From Albibacterium bauzanense (GTDB taxonomy: Bacteria > Bacteroidota > Bacteroidia > Sphingobacteriales > Sphingobacteriaceae): a stretch of DNA of 64,000 bases. Each line of letters begins with the position of its first letter. Position 1 is the first letter of the stretch. The notes under the pieces are model-generated. The model was not told the origin of the DNA, did no database searches, and saw nothing but the letters and a program-made list of their open reading frames with translations. Where the stretch lies: assembly GCF_004339765.1 (NCBI RefSeq), contig NZ_SMGO01000001.1, positions 1,054,001 to 1,118,000 on the forward strand, given 5' to 3'. The translations under genes and the position numbers were made by a program. This document shows, in pieces, positions 16,644-24,617 of this stretch.

Positions 16644-17540
16644 TTAGCTTGTTAGCTCTTCATAAGCGGCTTGCAAACTACGTTGAATTCCATCACCCTG
16701 CCATTCTGGAGCGCCGGGGATTGATTCAATCTTGAGGATTTCTTCTAAACTTTGATTGGCTTTAATCTTACTGCCAACAAGAGCAAGTAGAGATTCTAAG
16801 TAATTTTGGAAGGCTTTAATATCAGCTTTGTTTCCTGTATATTTTTCAGGATCTAAACTATGTCCGAAGATAAACAGGGTATCATTATCAAACTGATCCA
16901 TTGCTTTTTGTAGACCAGTTATCCAGCTTTTAATATTTGCACCGGCATTACGGTCAATAAAGGGATAACGACGGTTAAAAACCGAATCTCCTGTATGCAC
17001 AATGTTTGCGTTCTGAAAATGAATCATGGCATCACCATTGGTATGCCCTGCGCCGAAATAATGGGCTTTAATAAGTTCATCGCTTGTTTTTAGTTCCCAA
17101 CTATCTGTAAAAACAGTATCTGGAAACAGCTGCTGAGCTTCACTACCTTGAGCTGCAGCTGCAGCTTTCTGATTGATCAATGAATTATTATGAGCCACTA
17201 CATTCCCCGCAATACCTTTAAAAGCAATGTTTCCAGCTGTATGATCGCCGTGATGGTGGGTATTTATTAAATGAGTAAAGGATTTTGTTCCTAATTTCTT
17301 TAATTCACTAATTACATGAGGTGCAGTGTCGGGAAATTGAGCATCAACAACAACGAAACCGTCGGCAGAATTTAACCATCCAATAGTACCACCTCGCTCA
17401 GTAAAAGCACCTACATTGTTCCTTAAGGCTTTAAATTTATAAGTTGGTTCTTGTAATAAGGATGCAAAAGAATTTTGTTTGCTTAAAGTTAATAAACCAA
17501 GAGCTAAACCCGAGGTTGTTAGAAAATTTCTCCTTTTCAT
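16644..17540 (-). CDS. Tat-exported metallo-beta-lactamase-fold hydrolase
   Basis: 298 residues. The N-terminus KRRNFLTTSGLALGLLTLS has the twin-arginine R-R-x-F-L pattern, so export as a folded protein is likely. The zinc motif H95-x-H97-x-D99-H100 (THHHGDHTAGN), a further GHTNGD (about 166) and HTGD motif identify the MBL fold. The substrate is not evident; relatives include beta-lactamase-like, quorum-quenching and glyoxalase-type enzymes, and there is no clear subclass B1 or B3 signature beyond the core motif. It stands alone between minus-strand neighbours, 56 bases downstream of dnaX. Confidence 0.86.
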   Translation of the reverse strand: MKRRNFLTTSGLALGLLTLSKQNSFASLLQEPTYKFKALRNNVGAFTERGGTIGWLNSADGFVVVDAQFPDTAPHVISELKKLGTKSFTHLINTHHHGDHTAGNIAFKGIAGNVVAHNNSLINQKAAAAAQGSEAQQLFPDTVFTDSWELKTSDELIKAHYFGAGHTNGDAMIHFQNANIVHTGDSVFNRRYPFIDRNAGANIKSWITGLQKAMDQFDNDTLFIFGHSLDPEKYTGNKADIKAFQNYLESLLALVGSKIKANQSLEEILKIESIPGAPEWQGDGIQRSLQAAYEELTS

Positions 17541-17596
17541 AATAAGTATATAAATCAGCGGTTAATATTAATATAACAAAAGTAACTCTAATAGGT

Positions 17597-19420
17597 TTAT
17601 TCGAAACCCAAATTGAATTCTTTTCTAAATTGATCTAGCAATGGATTTTTAGAAAGCATGGCCTGATATTTCTCTGTATCGGTAACAGGCTTTCTTATAA
17701 CATTTGTCTTTTGAAGCACAGGGATTAAATCAATCTTAAAGTTTTTAAGCTTTTGCCTTAAATAATTTAGCAGATCAATCTTAGATTCAATAAGAAGCTG
17801 CTGTTGTAATTGATTTTCAATAATAATGGCTACCTGATAGTTTTCCCGAAGTGTAGGCTCATTAGCTGTCATCAGCGTATACAGATTGATCTTATTCTCA
17901 ATCTTCGCCTGCTCTGCAAAGCTTTTCCAATAGATTAGGAAGTCGCTTTCCTGAAAAGGTTCTTCAGCATCGCCTTGAATATATTCGGGGTCTTTTTCTG
18001 CGTCGACCTTCTTTTCTTCAAAAACAGAATCCAGATTCGGGATATGGGCATTGATAGCGATATCGCCAAACTTTGGAATTACTAATTTTGGTTTAGTTAT
18101 TTTTTCAGCAGGCTCTGCCAGATTGGAATCTATTGCAATGCTTCCATCCATTGCTGGCATGCTAGCTTTCGTCTCTTCTGTTGAAACGGGTTCATGCTCT
18201 TTAGAAATTTCTTGAATTACTGGAGTTTCTGAACTTACTGAATGTTTGGTGTTGTTAGTTTTTTTTTTAATCTCCTGAGATTGCTCAACAGTTGGCAGCG
18301 GCATTTTAGTGAGCTGAATTGCAGCTGCAATATGGCACATCTTGAGCAGAGCTATCTCTACCTGCAAACGCTGATTTCTACTTGTTTTATATTGGATTTC
18401 GCATTGATTGGCAATGTTCAAACCCGATAATAACAATCCCTGGCTAGTTTTTTCTGCTTGACTTAAATAACGCTCTTTTATAGATTTACTAACTTCAAGC
18501 AACTTAATAGTTTGAATATCTTTAGCAACCAATAGGTTTCTAAAGTGACTAGCTAAACCTGAGATAAAGTGGCTTCCATCAAAACCATTAGATAATATTT
18601 CATCAAACAACACAAGGCATTTGGAGCTGTCTTCTTCTTGTATCGCCTGTGTAATTTTAAAATAATAATCGTAATCGAGTACATTTAAGTTATCAATTAC
18701 TGCCTGGTAACTTAAATTCTTATTAGAGAAGCTTACCAATTGATCAAACATAGATAAGGCATCTCTTAAGCCTCCGTCTGATTTTTGCGCGATGAGGTGA
18801 AGACCGTCCTGATCAAAACCTACTTCTTCCTTTTCTGCAATATATTGCAGGTGATTGGCTATATCTTCTACTCGTATTCTGTTGAAATCAAAGATCTGAC
18901 AGCGCGATAGAATAGTCGGCAATATTTTATGCTTCTCGGTTGTTGCTAAAATAAATTTGGCATATGATGGTGGTTCTTCCAGTGTTTTCAAGAATGCATT
19001 GAAAGCCTGGGCTGAAAGCATGTGCACCTCATCTATGATATATACTTTATATTTTCCAGCTTGTGGTGGGATACGAACCTGCTCTATCAGGCTTCGGATG
19101 TCTTCAACTGAATTATTAGAGGCCGCATCAAGTTCATGAACATTAAAGGAATTTCCATTCTGGAAAGCCATGCAGCTATCGCATACACCACAGGCTTCAA
19201 CTTCGTTTGTCAGATTCTGACAATTGATCGTTTTTGCTAAAATACGTGCGCAAGTAGTCTTCCCTACTCCTCTCGGCCCACAAAATAAAAAAGCTTGTGC
19301 AAGCTGATTGTTCTTAATCGCATTTTTTAGTGTACCGGTTATATGTAGTTGTCCAACAATGGTTTCGAATGTTGCCGGGCGGTATTTTCTTGCTGAAACA
19401 ATAAAGCTATCCATTGCCAC
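17597..19420 (-). CDS. dnaX: DNA polymerase III subunits tau/gamma
   Basis: 607-residue clamp-loader ATPase. Walker A GPRGVGKT (residues 48-55), zinc-binding Cys67/Cys77/Cys80/Cys83, Walker B YIIDEVHML (about 127-135) and the SRC arginine-finger motif (172-174) are all intact. Domain III runs to about residue 370; the rest is a low-conservation tau region that should contact DnaB and the polymerase alpha subunit. A run of ten A on the coding strand at codons 385-388 lies exactly between domain III and the tau tail, a likely site for production of a short gamma form (see 18259-18268). The alternative start two codons later (MDSF) cannot be excluded. Confidence 0.96.
   Translation of the reverse strand: MAMDSFIVSARKYRPATFETIVGQLHITGTLKNAIKNNQLAQAFLFCGPRGVGKTTCARILAKTINCQNLTNEVEACGVCDSCMAFQNGNSFNVHELDAASNNSVEDIRSLIEQVRIPPQAGKYKVYIIDEVHMLSAQAFNAFLKTLEEPPSYAKFILATTEKHKILPTILSRCQIFDFNRIRVEDIANHLQYIAEKEEVGFDQDGLHLIAQKSDGGLRDALSMFDQLVSFSNKNLSYQAVIDNLNVLDYDYYFKITQAIQEEDSSKCLVLFDEILSNGFDGSHFISGLASHFRNLLVAKDIQTIKLLEVSKSIKERYLSQAEKTSQGLLLSGLNIANQCEIQYKTSRNQRLQVEIALLKMCHIAAAIQLTKMPLPTVEQSQEIKKKTNNTKHSVSSETPVIQEISKEHEPVSTEETKASMPAMDGSIAIDSNLAEPAEKITKPKLVIPKFGDIAINAHIPNLDSVFEEKKVDAEKDPEYIQGDAEEPFQESDFLIYWKSFAEQAKIENKINLYTLMTANEPTLRENYQVAIIIENQLQQQLLIESKIDLLNYLRQKLKNFKIDLIPVLQKTNVIRKPVTDTEKYQAMLSKNPLLDQFRKEFNLGFE
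18259..18268 (-). other. A10 slippery run in dnaX, candidate gamma/tau frameshift site
   Basis: Coding strand reads ATT AAA AAA AAA ACT AAC. A -1 shift on the run reads AAC TAA and stops at once; a +1/-2 shift reads CTA ACA ACA CCA AAC ATT CAG TAA and also stops. Either translational slippage or RNA-polymerase slippage would give a product of about 388-394 residues that keeps domains I-III. An AGGAG lies 3 bases upstream of the run (plus-strand 18272-18276), reminiscent of the internal SD that stimulates frameshifting in E. coli dnaX. Confidence 0.6.
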
Positions 19421-19567
19421 GAAGATACAGCATATTAGTGTAAAGTTGAAAGACCGGACTTGAAAAAAAGAAAGAGAATGGCAAATTAAACAAAATCTGT
19501 ATTTTAGCGTTTAGTTAAAGACGTAAAATAACTGGATTCGCACAACGAATATTAAAATAAACTTAAA

Positions 19568-20155
19568 ATGAAAATCTTAAAAACTTCTCTTCTTGCTCTT
19601 ACCTTATTAAGTGTAGTTGCATGTAATAATCAACAAACTGATGAGTCAGACGCTTCAATGAATGACAGTATTGCGAATACGAATAACAATCCGCCATCTC
19701 GAGACTTAAATGCTGAAGTTCAAGAACCTAATTTCGAAAACAGTAAATTGACCTTCTCAGAAACCAATACTCAATTAAAACTACAGTTACCCAATAGTGA
19801 TATCTTTGAGGAAGGTACTGCTACAATTAAACCAGGGGAACAAGCTACCTTAGAAGAAGCCTATAAAACCATTAATGAGCGTGGAATTGGCAAAGTTTTA
19901 ATTACCGGAAATAGCGGTAGAGAAGGTGATGTAGCTGCAAATACTAAACTTTCTGCAGAGCGCGCCATAGCAGTAGTTAAATGGATGAATAATAAAGGCC
20001 TTAAGAAAGATGTTTCTTTAAGCTCTCAAGGAGCTGGCGATAGATTTCCGATGGTTTCTTACCAACTTACTGACGGATCTCCTAATCCTCAAGCGAACGA
20101 ATTGAACGATCGTATTGAAATAACTTTCCGTAAATCGCAGCTCGCAACAGAATAA
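19568..20155 (+). CDS. OmpA-family lipoprotein
   Basis: 195 residues. A signal peptide ends in a lipobox with Cys19 (LLSVVACNNQQ), followed by an Asp/Asn-rich linker (20-60) and a C-terminal OmpA/Pal-like peptidoglycan-binding domain, with SDIFEEGTATIKPGEQATLEEA, the LSAERAIAVVKWMNNKGL helix and the closing NDRIEITF. Likely anchored in the outer membrane and contacting peptidoglycan. It is a single gene between divergent dnaX and the rpsF operon; the ATG is preceded by an AT-rich leader. Confidence 0.88.
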   Translation: MKILKTSLLALTLLSVVACNNQQTDESDASMNDSIANTNNNPPSRDLNAEVQEPNFENSKLTFSETNTQLKLQLPNSDIFEEGTATIKPGEQATLEEAYKTINERGIGKVLITGNSGREGDVAANTKLSAERAIAVVKWMNNKGLKKDVSLSSQGAGDRFPMVSYQLTDGSPNPQANELNDRIEITFRKSQLATE

Positions 20156-20166
20156 TTACTAGCTTG

Positions 20167-20197
20167 TTGTAATTTAGAAAATTTCATTGTACTTTTG
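20167..20197 (+). promoter_or_regulatory. Promoter of the rpsF-rpsR-rplI operon
   Basis: TTG at 20167-20169, 20-base spacer, TACTTTTG at 20190-20197, a good match to the Bacteroidota -33/-7 promoter consensus. The predicted transcript begins with a small stem-loop CCACT-TAG-AGTGG (20202-20214) about 30 bases before the rpsF ATG. Confidence 0.7.
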
Positions 20198-20243
20198 CAT
20201 CCCACTTAGAGTGGATTAAAAATTTATTAATTTAAACTGAACA

Positions 20244-20603
20244 ATGCAACAGTACGAAACCGTGATCATTCTTACCCCGTTGTTATCAGATGAAGTAGCT
20301 AAAGAAACCATTGCAAAATTTAGCAACTTTTTAACTGAAAACGGAGCCGAAATTATCCACAACGATAATTGGGGTTTGAAAAAATTAGCGTATCCGATTG
20401 AGAAGAAATCAACCGGATTCTATCACCTAATTGAATTTAAGGCTCCAGGTGAAATTATAAGCAAACTGGAACTTCAGTATAAGCGTGATGAGCGTATTAT
20501 GCGTTTCCTTACTATTGCTTTAGACAAGCATGCAATTGCCTACAACGAGAAAAAACGTAGTGGTGCATTTAACAAGAAACCTAAAACTGAGGAGGCAAAA
20601 TAA
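20244..20603 (+). CDS. rpsF: Small ribosomal subunit protein bS6
   Basis: 119-residue ribosomal protein of the 30S platform that binds 16S rRNA as a dimer with bS18. The N-terminal [11 protein letters not shown] and central [24 protein letters not shown] and [19 protein letters not shown] are typical bS6. The length includes a short basic C-terminal tail. No Shine-Dalgarno precedes its ATG, in contrast to the two downstream genes. The stop codon shares one base with the rpsR ATG. Confidence 0.97.
   Translation: MQQYETVIILTPLLSDEVAKETIAKFSNFLTENGAEIIHNDNWGLKKLAYPIEKKSTGFYHLIEFKAPGEIISKLELQYKRDERIMRFLTIALDKHAIAYNEKKRSGAFNKKPKTEEAK
20590..20595 (+). promoter_or_regulatory. Strong Shine-Dalgarno for rpsR
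   Basis: AGGAGG within CTGAGGAGGCAAAATA, seven bases before the rpsR ATG, lying inside the 3' end of rpsF. Such a full match to the anti-SD is rare in this window, where most genes have no SD. Confidence 0.8.
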
Positions 20604-20869
20604 TGGCGAAAGAACAAAAAATTCAATACGTTACAGCTCCTAAGGTGGACGATAACCGTAAAAAGTATTGCCGTTTCAAAAAGAATGGTATTAAATACAT
20701 CGATTACAAAGACGCTAACTTTTTATTGAAGTTTATTAACGAACAAGGTAAACTTTTACCTAGACGTTTAACTGGAACTTCTTTGAAATTTCAACGTAAA
20801 GTGGCTCAAGCTGTTAAACGCGCACGTCACATTGGTCTATTACCTTATGTTGCAGATTCATTAAAATAA
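20603..20869 (+). CDS. rpsR: Small ribosomal subunit protein bS18
   Basis: 88-residue 30S platform protein, partner of bS6. Sequence features: [42 protein letters not shown] and [12 protein letters not shown] are diagnostic. In Bacteroidota ribosomes bS18, with bS6 and bS21, forms the pocket that holds the 16S rRNA 3' tail and blocks SD pairing (established from structures of the phylum). Here the gene itself carries a strong SD (20590-20595) and starts on the last base of the rpsF stop codon. Confidence 0.97.
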   Translation: MAKEQKIQYVTAPKVDDNRKKYCRFKKNGIKYIDYKDANFLLKFINEQGKLLPRRLTGTSLKFQRKVAQAVKRARHIGLLPYVADSLK

Positions 20870-20871
20870 AC

Positions 20872-20877
20872 GGAGGT
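20872..20877 (+). promoter_or_regulatory. Strong Shine-Dalgarno for rplI
   Basis: GGAGGT at the start of the 16-base rpsR-rplI gap, eight bases before the rplI ATG. With the rpsR site it is one of only two six-base SD matches seen ahead of genes in this window. Confidence 0.8.
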
Positions 20878-20885
20878 AAAGAAAC

Positions 20886-21329
20886 ATGGAAATTATTTTA
20901 AAACAAGATATTAAAAAGCTCGGTGAGAAAGATGATATTGTTTCAGTAAAACCAGGATATGGTCGTAATTACCTTATACCTCAAGGTTTTGCTGAATTAG
21001 CAACATCTTCTGCCAAGAAAGTTTTGGCTGAGAACATTAAACAAGCTCAGTTTAAACAAGATAAAATTAAGCAAGATGCAGAAGCATTGGCTACTAAACT
21101 TGAATCTGTAAAATTAAGCATTGGCGCTAAAGCTGGCGAGAGTGGTAAAATTTTCGGTTCGGTTAACACCATCCAAATTGCAGATGCACTTAAAAAACAA
21201 GGCTTCGAGGTTGATCGTCGTCGTATTACTTTTGAAGAAGAGCCTAAATTCGTTGGTGAATTTATAGCTAACCTTAACCTACATAAAGAGGTTAAAGTTC
21301 AGGTTCCTTTTGAAGTAATTGCTGAATAA
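20886..21329 (+). CDS. rplI: Large ribosomal subunit protein bL9
   Basis: 147-residue ribosomal protein. The N-terminal globular domain has EIILKQDIKKLGEKDDIVSVKPGYGRNYLIPQGFA (given here as its start and key GYGRNYLIP motif), followed by the long connecting helix (about 45-75) and a C-terminal domain with GKIFGSVNTIQIADALKKQG. It is the last gene of the rpsF-rpsR-rplI operon and is followed by a strong terminator. Confidence 0.97.
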   Translation: MEIILKQDIKKLGEKDDIVSVKPGYGRNYLIPQGFAELATSSAKKVLAENIKQAQFKQDKIKQDAEALATKLESVKLSIGAKAGESGKIFGSVNTIQIADALKKQGFEVDRRRITFEEEPKFVGEFIANLNLHKEVKVQVPFEVIAE

Positions 21330-21346
21330 TTAATCAGTAAAAAACT

Positions 21347-21380
21347 AAAAAAGGCTATCCAATTGGGTAGCCTTTTTTTT
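21347..21380 (+). terminator. Rho-independent terminator of the rpsF operon
   Basis: Stem AAAAAGGCTA/TAGCCTTTTT extended by CC/GG around an AATT loop, followed by a run of eight T. It lies 17 bases after the rplI stop and 13 bases before mtgA, so mtgA needs its own promoter or read-through. Confidence 0.92.
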
Positions 21381-21393
21381 GAAATAATCTTTT

Positions 21394-22110
21394 ATGGCCA
21401 TTAAACGCACATCTAAAAAGAAGAAGCCAGCGAGTAAAAAGAAAAAGATCTTGCATCTTTTCATTCGCTTGGTGATCTATTTTATTGCATTTAGTATTGC
21501 CTGGGTTTTAATATATCGTTTTATCAATCCGCCAATAACCTGGTTAATGATACAACGTAATTTTGAAAACAGCGAGGTCCCTAAAAAGGTCATAAAACGT
21601 AAATGGATTAATTACGAAGATATCTCTACTAATCTAAAGCTGGCCGCCGTGGCAAGTGAAGATGCCCGATTTATGCAGCATAATGGTTTCGACACAGAAG
21701 CTATTAATCAAGCTTTTAAGAGAAACCAATTAGGTGAATCTATACGAGGTGGCAGTACCATTAGCCAGCAAACCGCAAAAAATGTCTTCCTTTGGCCACA
21801 TCGCTCTTGGTTAAGAAAGGGCTTTGAAGCTTGGTTTACCATTTTAATAGAAGCACTTTGGGGTAAAGAAAGAATATTAGAAGTGTATTTAAATATTATT
21901 GAAATGGGACCTGGTGTATATGGTGCGGAGGCTGCTACTCAATTTTATTATGATAAACCTGCCACTAGTTTAACGAAACGACAGGCAGCCTTACTAGCCG
22001 CAATCTTGCCTAATCCGCGTGTTTGGTCACCTAATAGACCAACGAACTTTATTAATCGCAAGACCAATACGATCTTGCGCTATATGCCATACAGTAAGAT
22101 TCCAGAGTAG
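21394..22110 (+). CDS. mtgA: Monofunctional peptidoglycan glycosyltransferase
   Basis: 238-residue GT51 enzyme that polymerises lipid II into glycan strands at the inner membrane. A Lys-rich N-terminus (RTSKKKKPASKKKK) precedes one membrane helix (about 27-46). GT51 motifs follow: VASEDARFMQHNGFD with the catalytic Glu, RGGSTISQQTAKNVFLW, KERILEVYLNIIEMGPGVYG and LTKRQAALLAAILPNP. No transpeptidase domain is present. It ends one base from the stop of the convergent unknown gene at 22112. Confidence 0.94.
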   Translation: MAIKRTSKKKKPASKKKKILHLFIRLVIYFIAFSIAWVLIYRFINPPITWLMIQRNFENSEVPKKVIKRKWINYEDISTNLKLAAVASEDARFMQHNGFDTEAINQAFKRNQLGESIRGGSTISQQTAKNVFLWPHRSWLRKGFEAWFTILIEALWGKERILEVYLNIIEMGPGVYGAEAATQFYYDKPATSLTKRQAALLAAILPNPRVWSPNRPTNFINRKTNTILRYMPYSKIPE

Positions 22111-22111
22111 A

Positions 22112-22576
22112 TTATGCAGGTAGTTGAAAAACCTTTGCATGCCAGCTTTCCTTCATTGGCACTTCCCAACGGCTAGCTAATTCTTCACTGTTACTAACCG
22201 TATTATCGAAAACGATGGTATTCTCATTTACTTCTCCTTTTTCAATCAGATTTTCGAACACAGATCTTGAAGCAACCTTGATTGCATCACCATGACGATA
22301 AGCTATCAACATTCTATCAAACAATTCAATATTCAATTCACTTTGAAGTTCTTTTAGAAGCCTTACCGATTTATCGATTGAACAACCTGTTGCAGCAGCC
22401 ACCTCTTCATCTAAGAAAAGAATGATAAAGCGATTGTAACGAACTTCTGCACGAGCTGCAAGTTGCTTTCCATGTGCTTTCCATTGTTCAGTAAATCCTG
22501 ATAATTTTTCGATGCTTTGTTCAATCTCCTGAGCTGTTAGTTCAAGGTTCGATTGATATATCCAAATGCGTTCCAT
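22112..22576 (-). CDS. Conserved Bacteroidota protein of unknown function (sometimes named ABC transporter ATPase)
   Basis: 154 residues, no signal peptide or membrane segment. The pattern (RIWIYQSN at the start, WKAHGKQLAARAEVRYNRFIILFLDE, ATGCSIDKSVRLLKELQ, FDRMLIAYR) recalls short Bacteroidota proteins that carry the database name ABC transporter ATPase (from memory). I see no Walker A, Walker B or signature motif, so that name looks wrong. A conserved Cys sits in the ATGCSID segment. Start chosen at ATG with a weak AAAGGA six bases before it. Function unknown. Confidence 0.72.
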   Translation of the reverse strand: MERIWIYQSNLELTAQEIEQSIEKLSGFTEQWKAHGKQLAARAEVRYNRFIILFLDEEVAAATGCSIDKSVRLLKELQSELNIELFDRMLIAYRHGDAIKVASRSVFENLIEKGEVNENTIVFDNTVSNSEELASRWEVPMKESWHAKVFQLPA

Positions 22577-22674
22577 TCCTATTTCCTTTATACAAACTTA
22601 ATAATTTAATAGAGTGGATTACAGATAGCTGGCTATCTTTTTAATTTTTAACAATTGAAAGACATTAAAAGAAA

Positions 22675-24075
22675 CTAAGCGATTTTTTCTTTATCCAGCT
22701 TCAACTTAACCTTTTGCTCGATCACTATTCTATCTATTTCTGAATAGCTGTAGAGCTCTTCATCGTGTTGTGTTATATCTAATCCTTGCTCTTCTTCTTC
22801 TTCAGATACACGAAGAGGATCGATATAATCAACCAATTTGAAAATACCATAGGATACAGTAAAACTATAAGCAACTACTACAACCACTCCTATTAGCTGT
22901 GCCAGGAAGAAAGCTGAGCCACCATAAAACAAACCATCTGCACCAACTCCATTTACAGCAGAATTTGCAAATATACCGGTTAAGATCATTCCAACAACAC
23001 CTCCAATTCCATGACAAGGAATTACATCCAACGTATCATCCAGCGATGATTTTGATTTCCACTCAACGGCCAAGTTTGAAATAACTGCAGCAACTACACC
23101 AATAAATATACTTTGAGGAATGGCAACAAAACCCGCCCCTGGTGTGATAGCTACCAAACCAACTACTGCACCAATACAAAACCCTAATACAGAAGGTTTT
23201 TTGCCGCGTAATGCATCAAAAAACATCCATGCTAATCCTGCAGCGCCGGCAGCCGTGTTGGTAGTTGCAAAAGCAGAGACAGCTAATCCGCTAGCGGCCA
23301 GTGCCGAACCTGCGTTAAAACCGAACCAACCAAACCAAAGCAATCCTGTTCCAATCAAAACATAAGTAATGTTTGCTGGCCTGGTTTTAATATGAAAGAG
23401 GTGAGAACGCCTTCTTTTTAATACCAATACTCCGGCAAGAGCAGCACAACCAGCTGAAATATGTACAACTGTTCCTCCTGCAAAATCTAACACGCCTAAT
23501 TTGGCAAGAAAACCATCAGGGTGCCAGCTCCAATGAGCTAATGGTGCATAAACAAACAAGCTAAAAAGAACAATAAATAAGGTATAGGAAGTAAATTTTA
23601 TTCTCTCTGCTACCGCTCCAACTACTATTCCCGGGGTTATTATTGCAAACATAAGATGAAATACTGCAAATTCAGCGAATGGGATAGTTGGTGCACCTGC
23701 CCAAGGCTGTCCGGATACTACATGCTGAAAAAAGAAATAGGTGCCAGGGTTTCCAATTATTCCTCCTATTGATTCTCCAAAACAAAGACTGAATACAACC
23801 ACAATCCATAGAACACTAACAACTCCGGCTGATACAATACTTTTAATCATAGTTGATATAACGTTTTTGCTATTTACCATACCACCATAAAAGAATGCAA
23901 GTCCGGGAGTCATTAAAAATACCAATGCTGCAGAAATTAATACCCAGGCTATATCTGAGCTATTATATTGACCATTTCCATCAAACATGGTTTCGGGACT
24001 AATAAAGAGCGATGCTCCAGCAATAATCACCAATAATAGAAATGGTGCCGCCTGTCTAATTGAAATTGTTTTCAT
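22675..24075 (-). CDS. amt: Ammonium transporter (Amt/MEP family)
   Basis: 466-residue inner-membrane ammonium channel. After a possible cleaved N-terminal helix (about 11-26) and a short periplasmic stretch there are 11 helices, as in AmtB. Pore signatures are present: GLAFFYGGMVNSKNV, the first pore His in FAVFHLMFAIITPG and the second in IPCHGIGGVVGMILTG. The charged C-terminal tail (EEEEEQGLDITQHDEELY) is the region PII proteins usually contact; no glnK/glnB gene is adjacent. It has a long AT-rich upstream region with a palindrome around 24279-24308. Confidence 0.95.
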   Translation of the reverse strand: MKTISIRQAAPFLLLVIIAGASLFISPETMFDGNGQYNSSDIAWVLISAALVFLMTPGLAFFYGGMVNSKNVISTMIKSIVSAGVVSVLWIVVVFSLCFGESIGGIIGNPGTYFFFQHVVSGQPWAGAPTIPFAEFAVFHLMFAIITPGIVVGAVAERIKFTSYTLFIVLFSLFVYAPLAHWSWHPDGFLAKLGVLDFAGGTVVHISAGCAALAGVLVLKRRRSHLFHIKTRPANITYVLIGTGLLWFGWFGFNAGSALAASGLAVSAFATTNTAAGAAGLAWMFFDALRGKKPSVLGFCIGAVVGLVAITPGAGFVAIPQSIFIGVVAAVISNLAVEWKSKSSLDDTLDVIPCHGIGGVVGMILTGIFANSAVNGVGADGLFYGGSAFFLAQLIGVVVVVAYSFTVSYGIFKLVDYIDPLRVSEEEEEQGLDITQHDEELYSYSEIDRIVIEQKVKLKLDKEKIA

Positions 24076-24473
24076 TGTTTTGATTTTTTAAGCCGTTTTA
24101 AACTATTTTTTACTGTAAAGACTCACAATTTTTATTATTTACTATATAAAATGAATAATATTATACCAATTATTCAATAATATTAACAAATGAGCCATAT
24201 ATATATGTCAAAAATATAAATAAAATTACAAAAACAATTATTTTGTATAAATAAAATACAATTTTCGATAAATATTTATAATAATACCCCAATATTGGTA
24301 TATTATTATGTCAAATACTTAATATTTTACACATTATTACCAGTATTTAGTATACAAATGTCAACCAGTACCATTAATAGAGCAAAGGTGGCTCGGTTAA
24401 CGCAATGACCATACTAAATTATCTGTAAATTAATATTGAGCAAGTACCTTTATACTAGCAAAAAGGGTGTCTT
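24076..24473. other. AT-rich intergenic region upstream of amt
   Basis: About 400 bases, very rich in A and T, between the divergent amt gene and the small ORF/glycosyltransferase pair. Apart from the palindrome at 24279-24308 I see only short AT-rich repeats (ATAATATTA variants near 24151-24182) and no RNA gene. Confidence 0.5.
24279..24308. promoter_or_regulatory. 30-bp interrupted palindrome upstream of amt
   Basis: Outer arms TAATAATA/TATTATTA, a two-base mismatch on each side (CC and TA), and a perfect 10-bp core CCAATATTGG. It lies about 204 bases before the amt start codon. It may bind a nitrogen-responsive or other dimeric regulator; none is known for this exact sequence. Confidence 0.4.
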
Positions 24474-24617
24474 ATGAATAACTATCGAATACGTTTTAAA
24501 CAAACTGCTGTCTTAAAAAGATCTTTAAGTAATTATATAGCAAATCTGACTTCTTGTGTCTTATTATTTACCTTATCCAGCTTTTCTTCTCCTTGGAAGT
24601 ACAATAAAATTAGATGA
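24474..24617 (+). CDS. Possible 47-residue protein overlapping the glycosyltransferase start
   Basis: Open frame ATG to TGA, 47 residues: basic N-terminus (MNNYRIRFKQTAVLKRS) followed by a hydrophobic stretch (YIANLTSCVLLFTLSSF) and a short basic end. Its TGA overlaps the next gene's ATG as ATGA, the arrangement of translationally coupled genes here (for example ccoH and the gene after it). It could be a small membrane protein or a leader ORF that controls translation of the glycosyltransferase. No Shine-Dalgarno and no recognised family; chance occurrence is possible. Confidence 0.35.
   Translation: MNNYRIRFKQTAVLKRSLSNYIANLTSCVLLFTLSSFSSPWKYNKIR

Noticed and set aside
20202-20214. Stem-loop CCACT-TAG-AGTGG near the predicted rpsF transcript start as a bS6:bS18 leader regulator
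   Set aside because: The loop and bulge features of the known bS6:bS18-binding leader RNA are not visible; five base pairs are too few to claim it.
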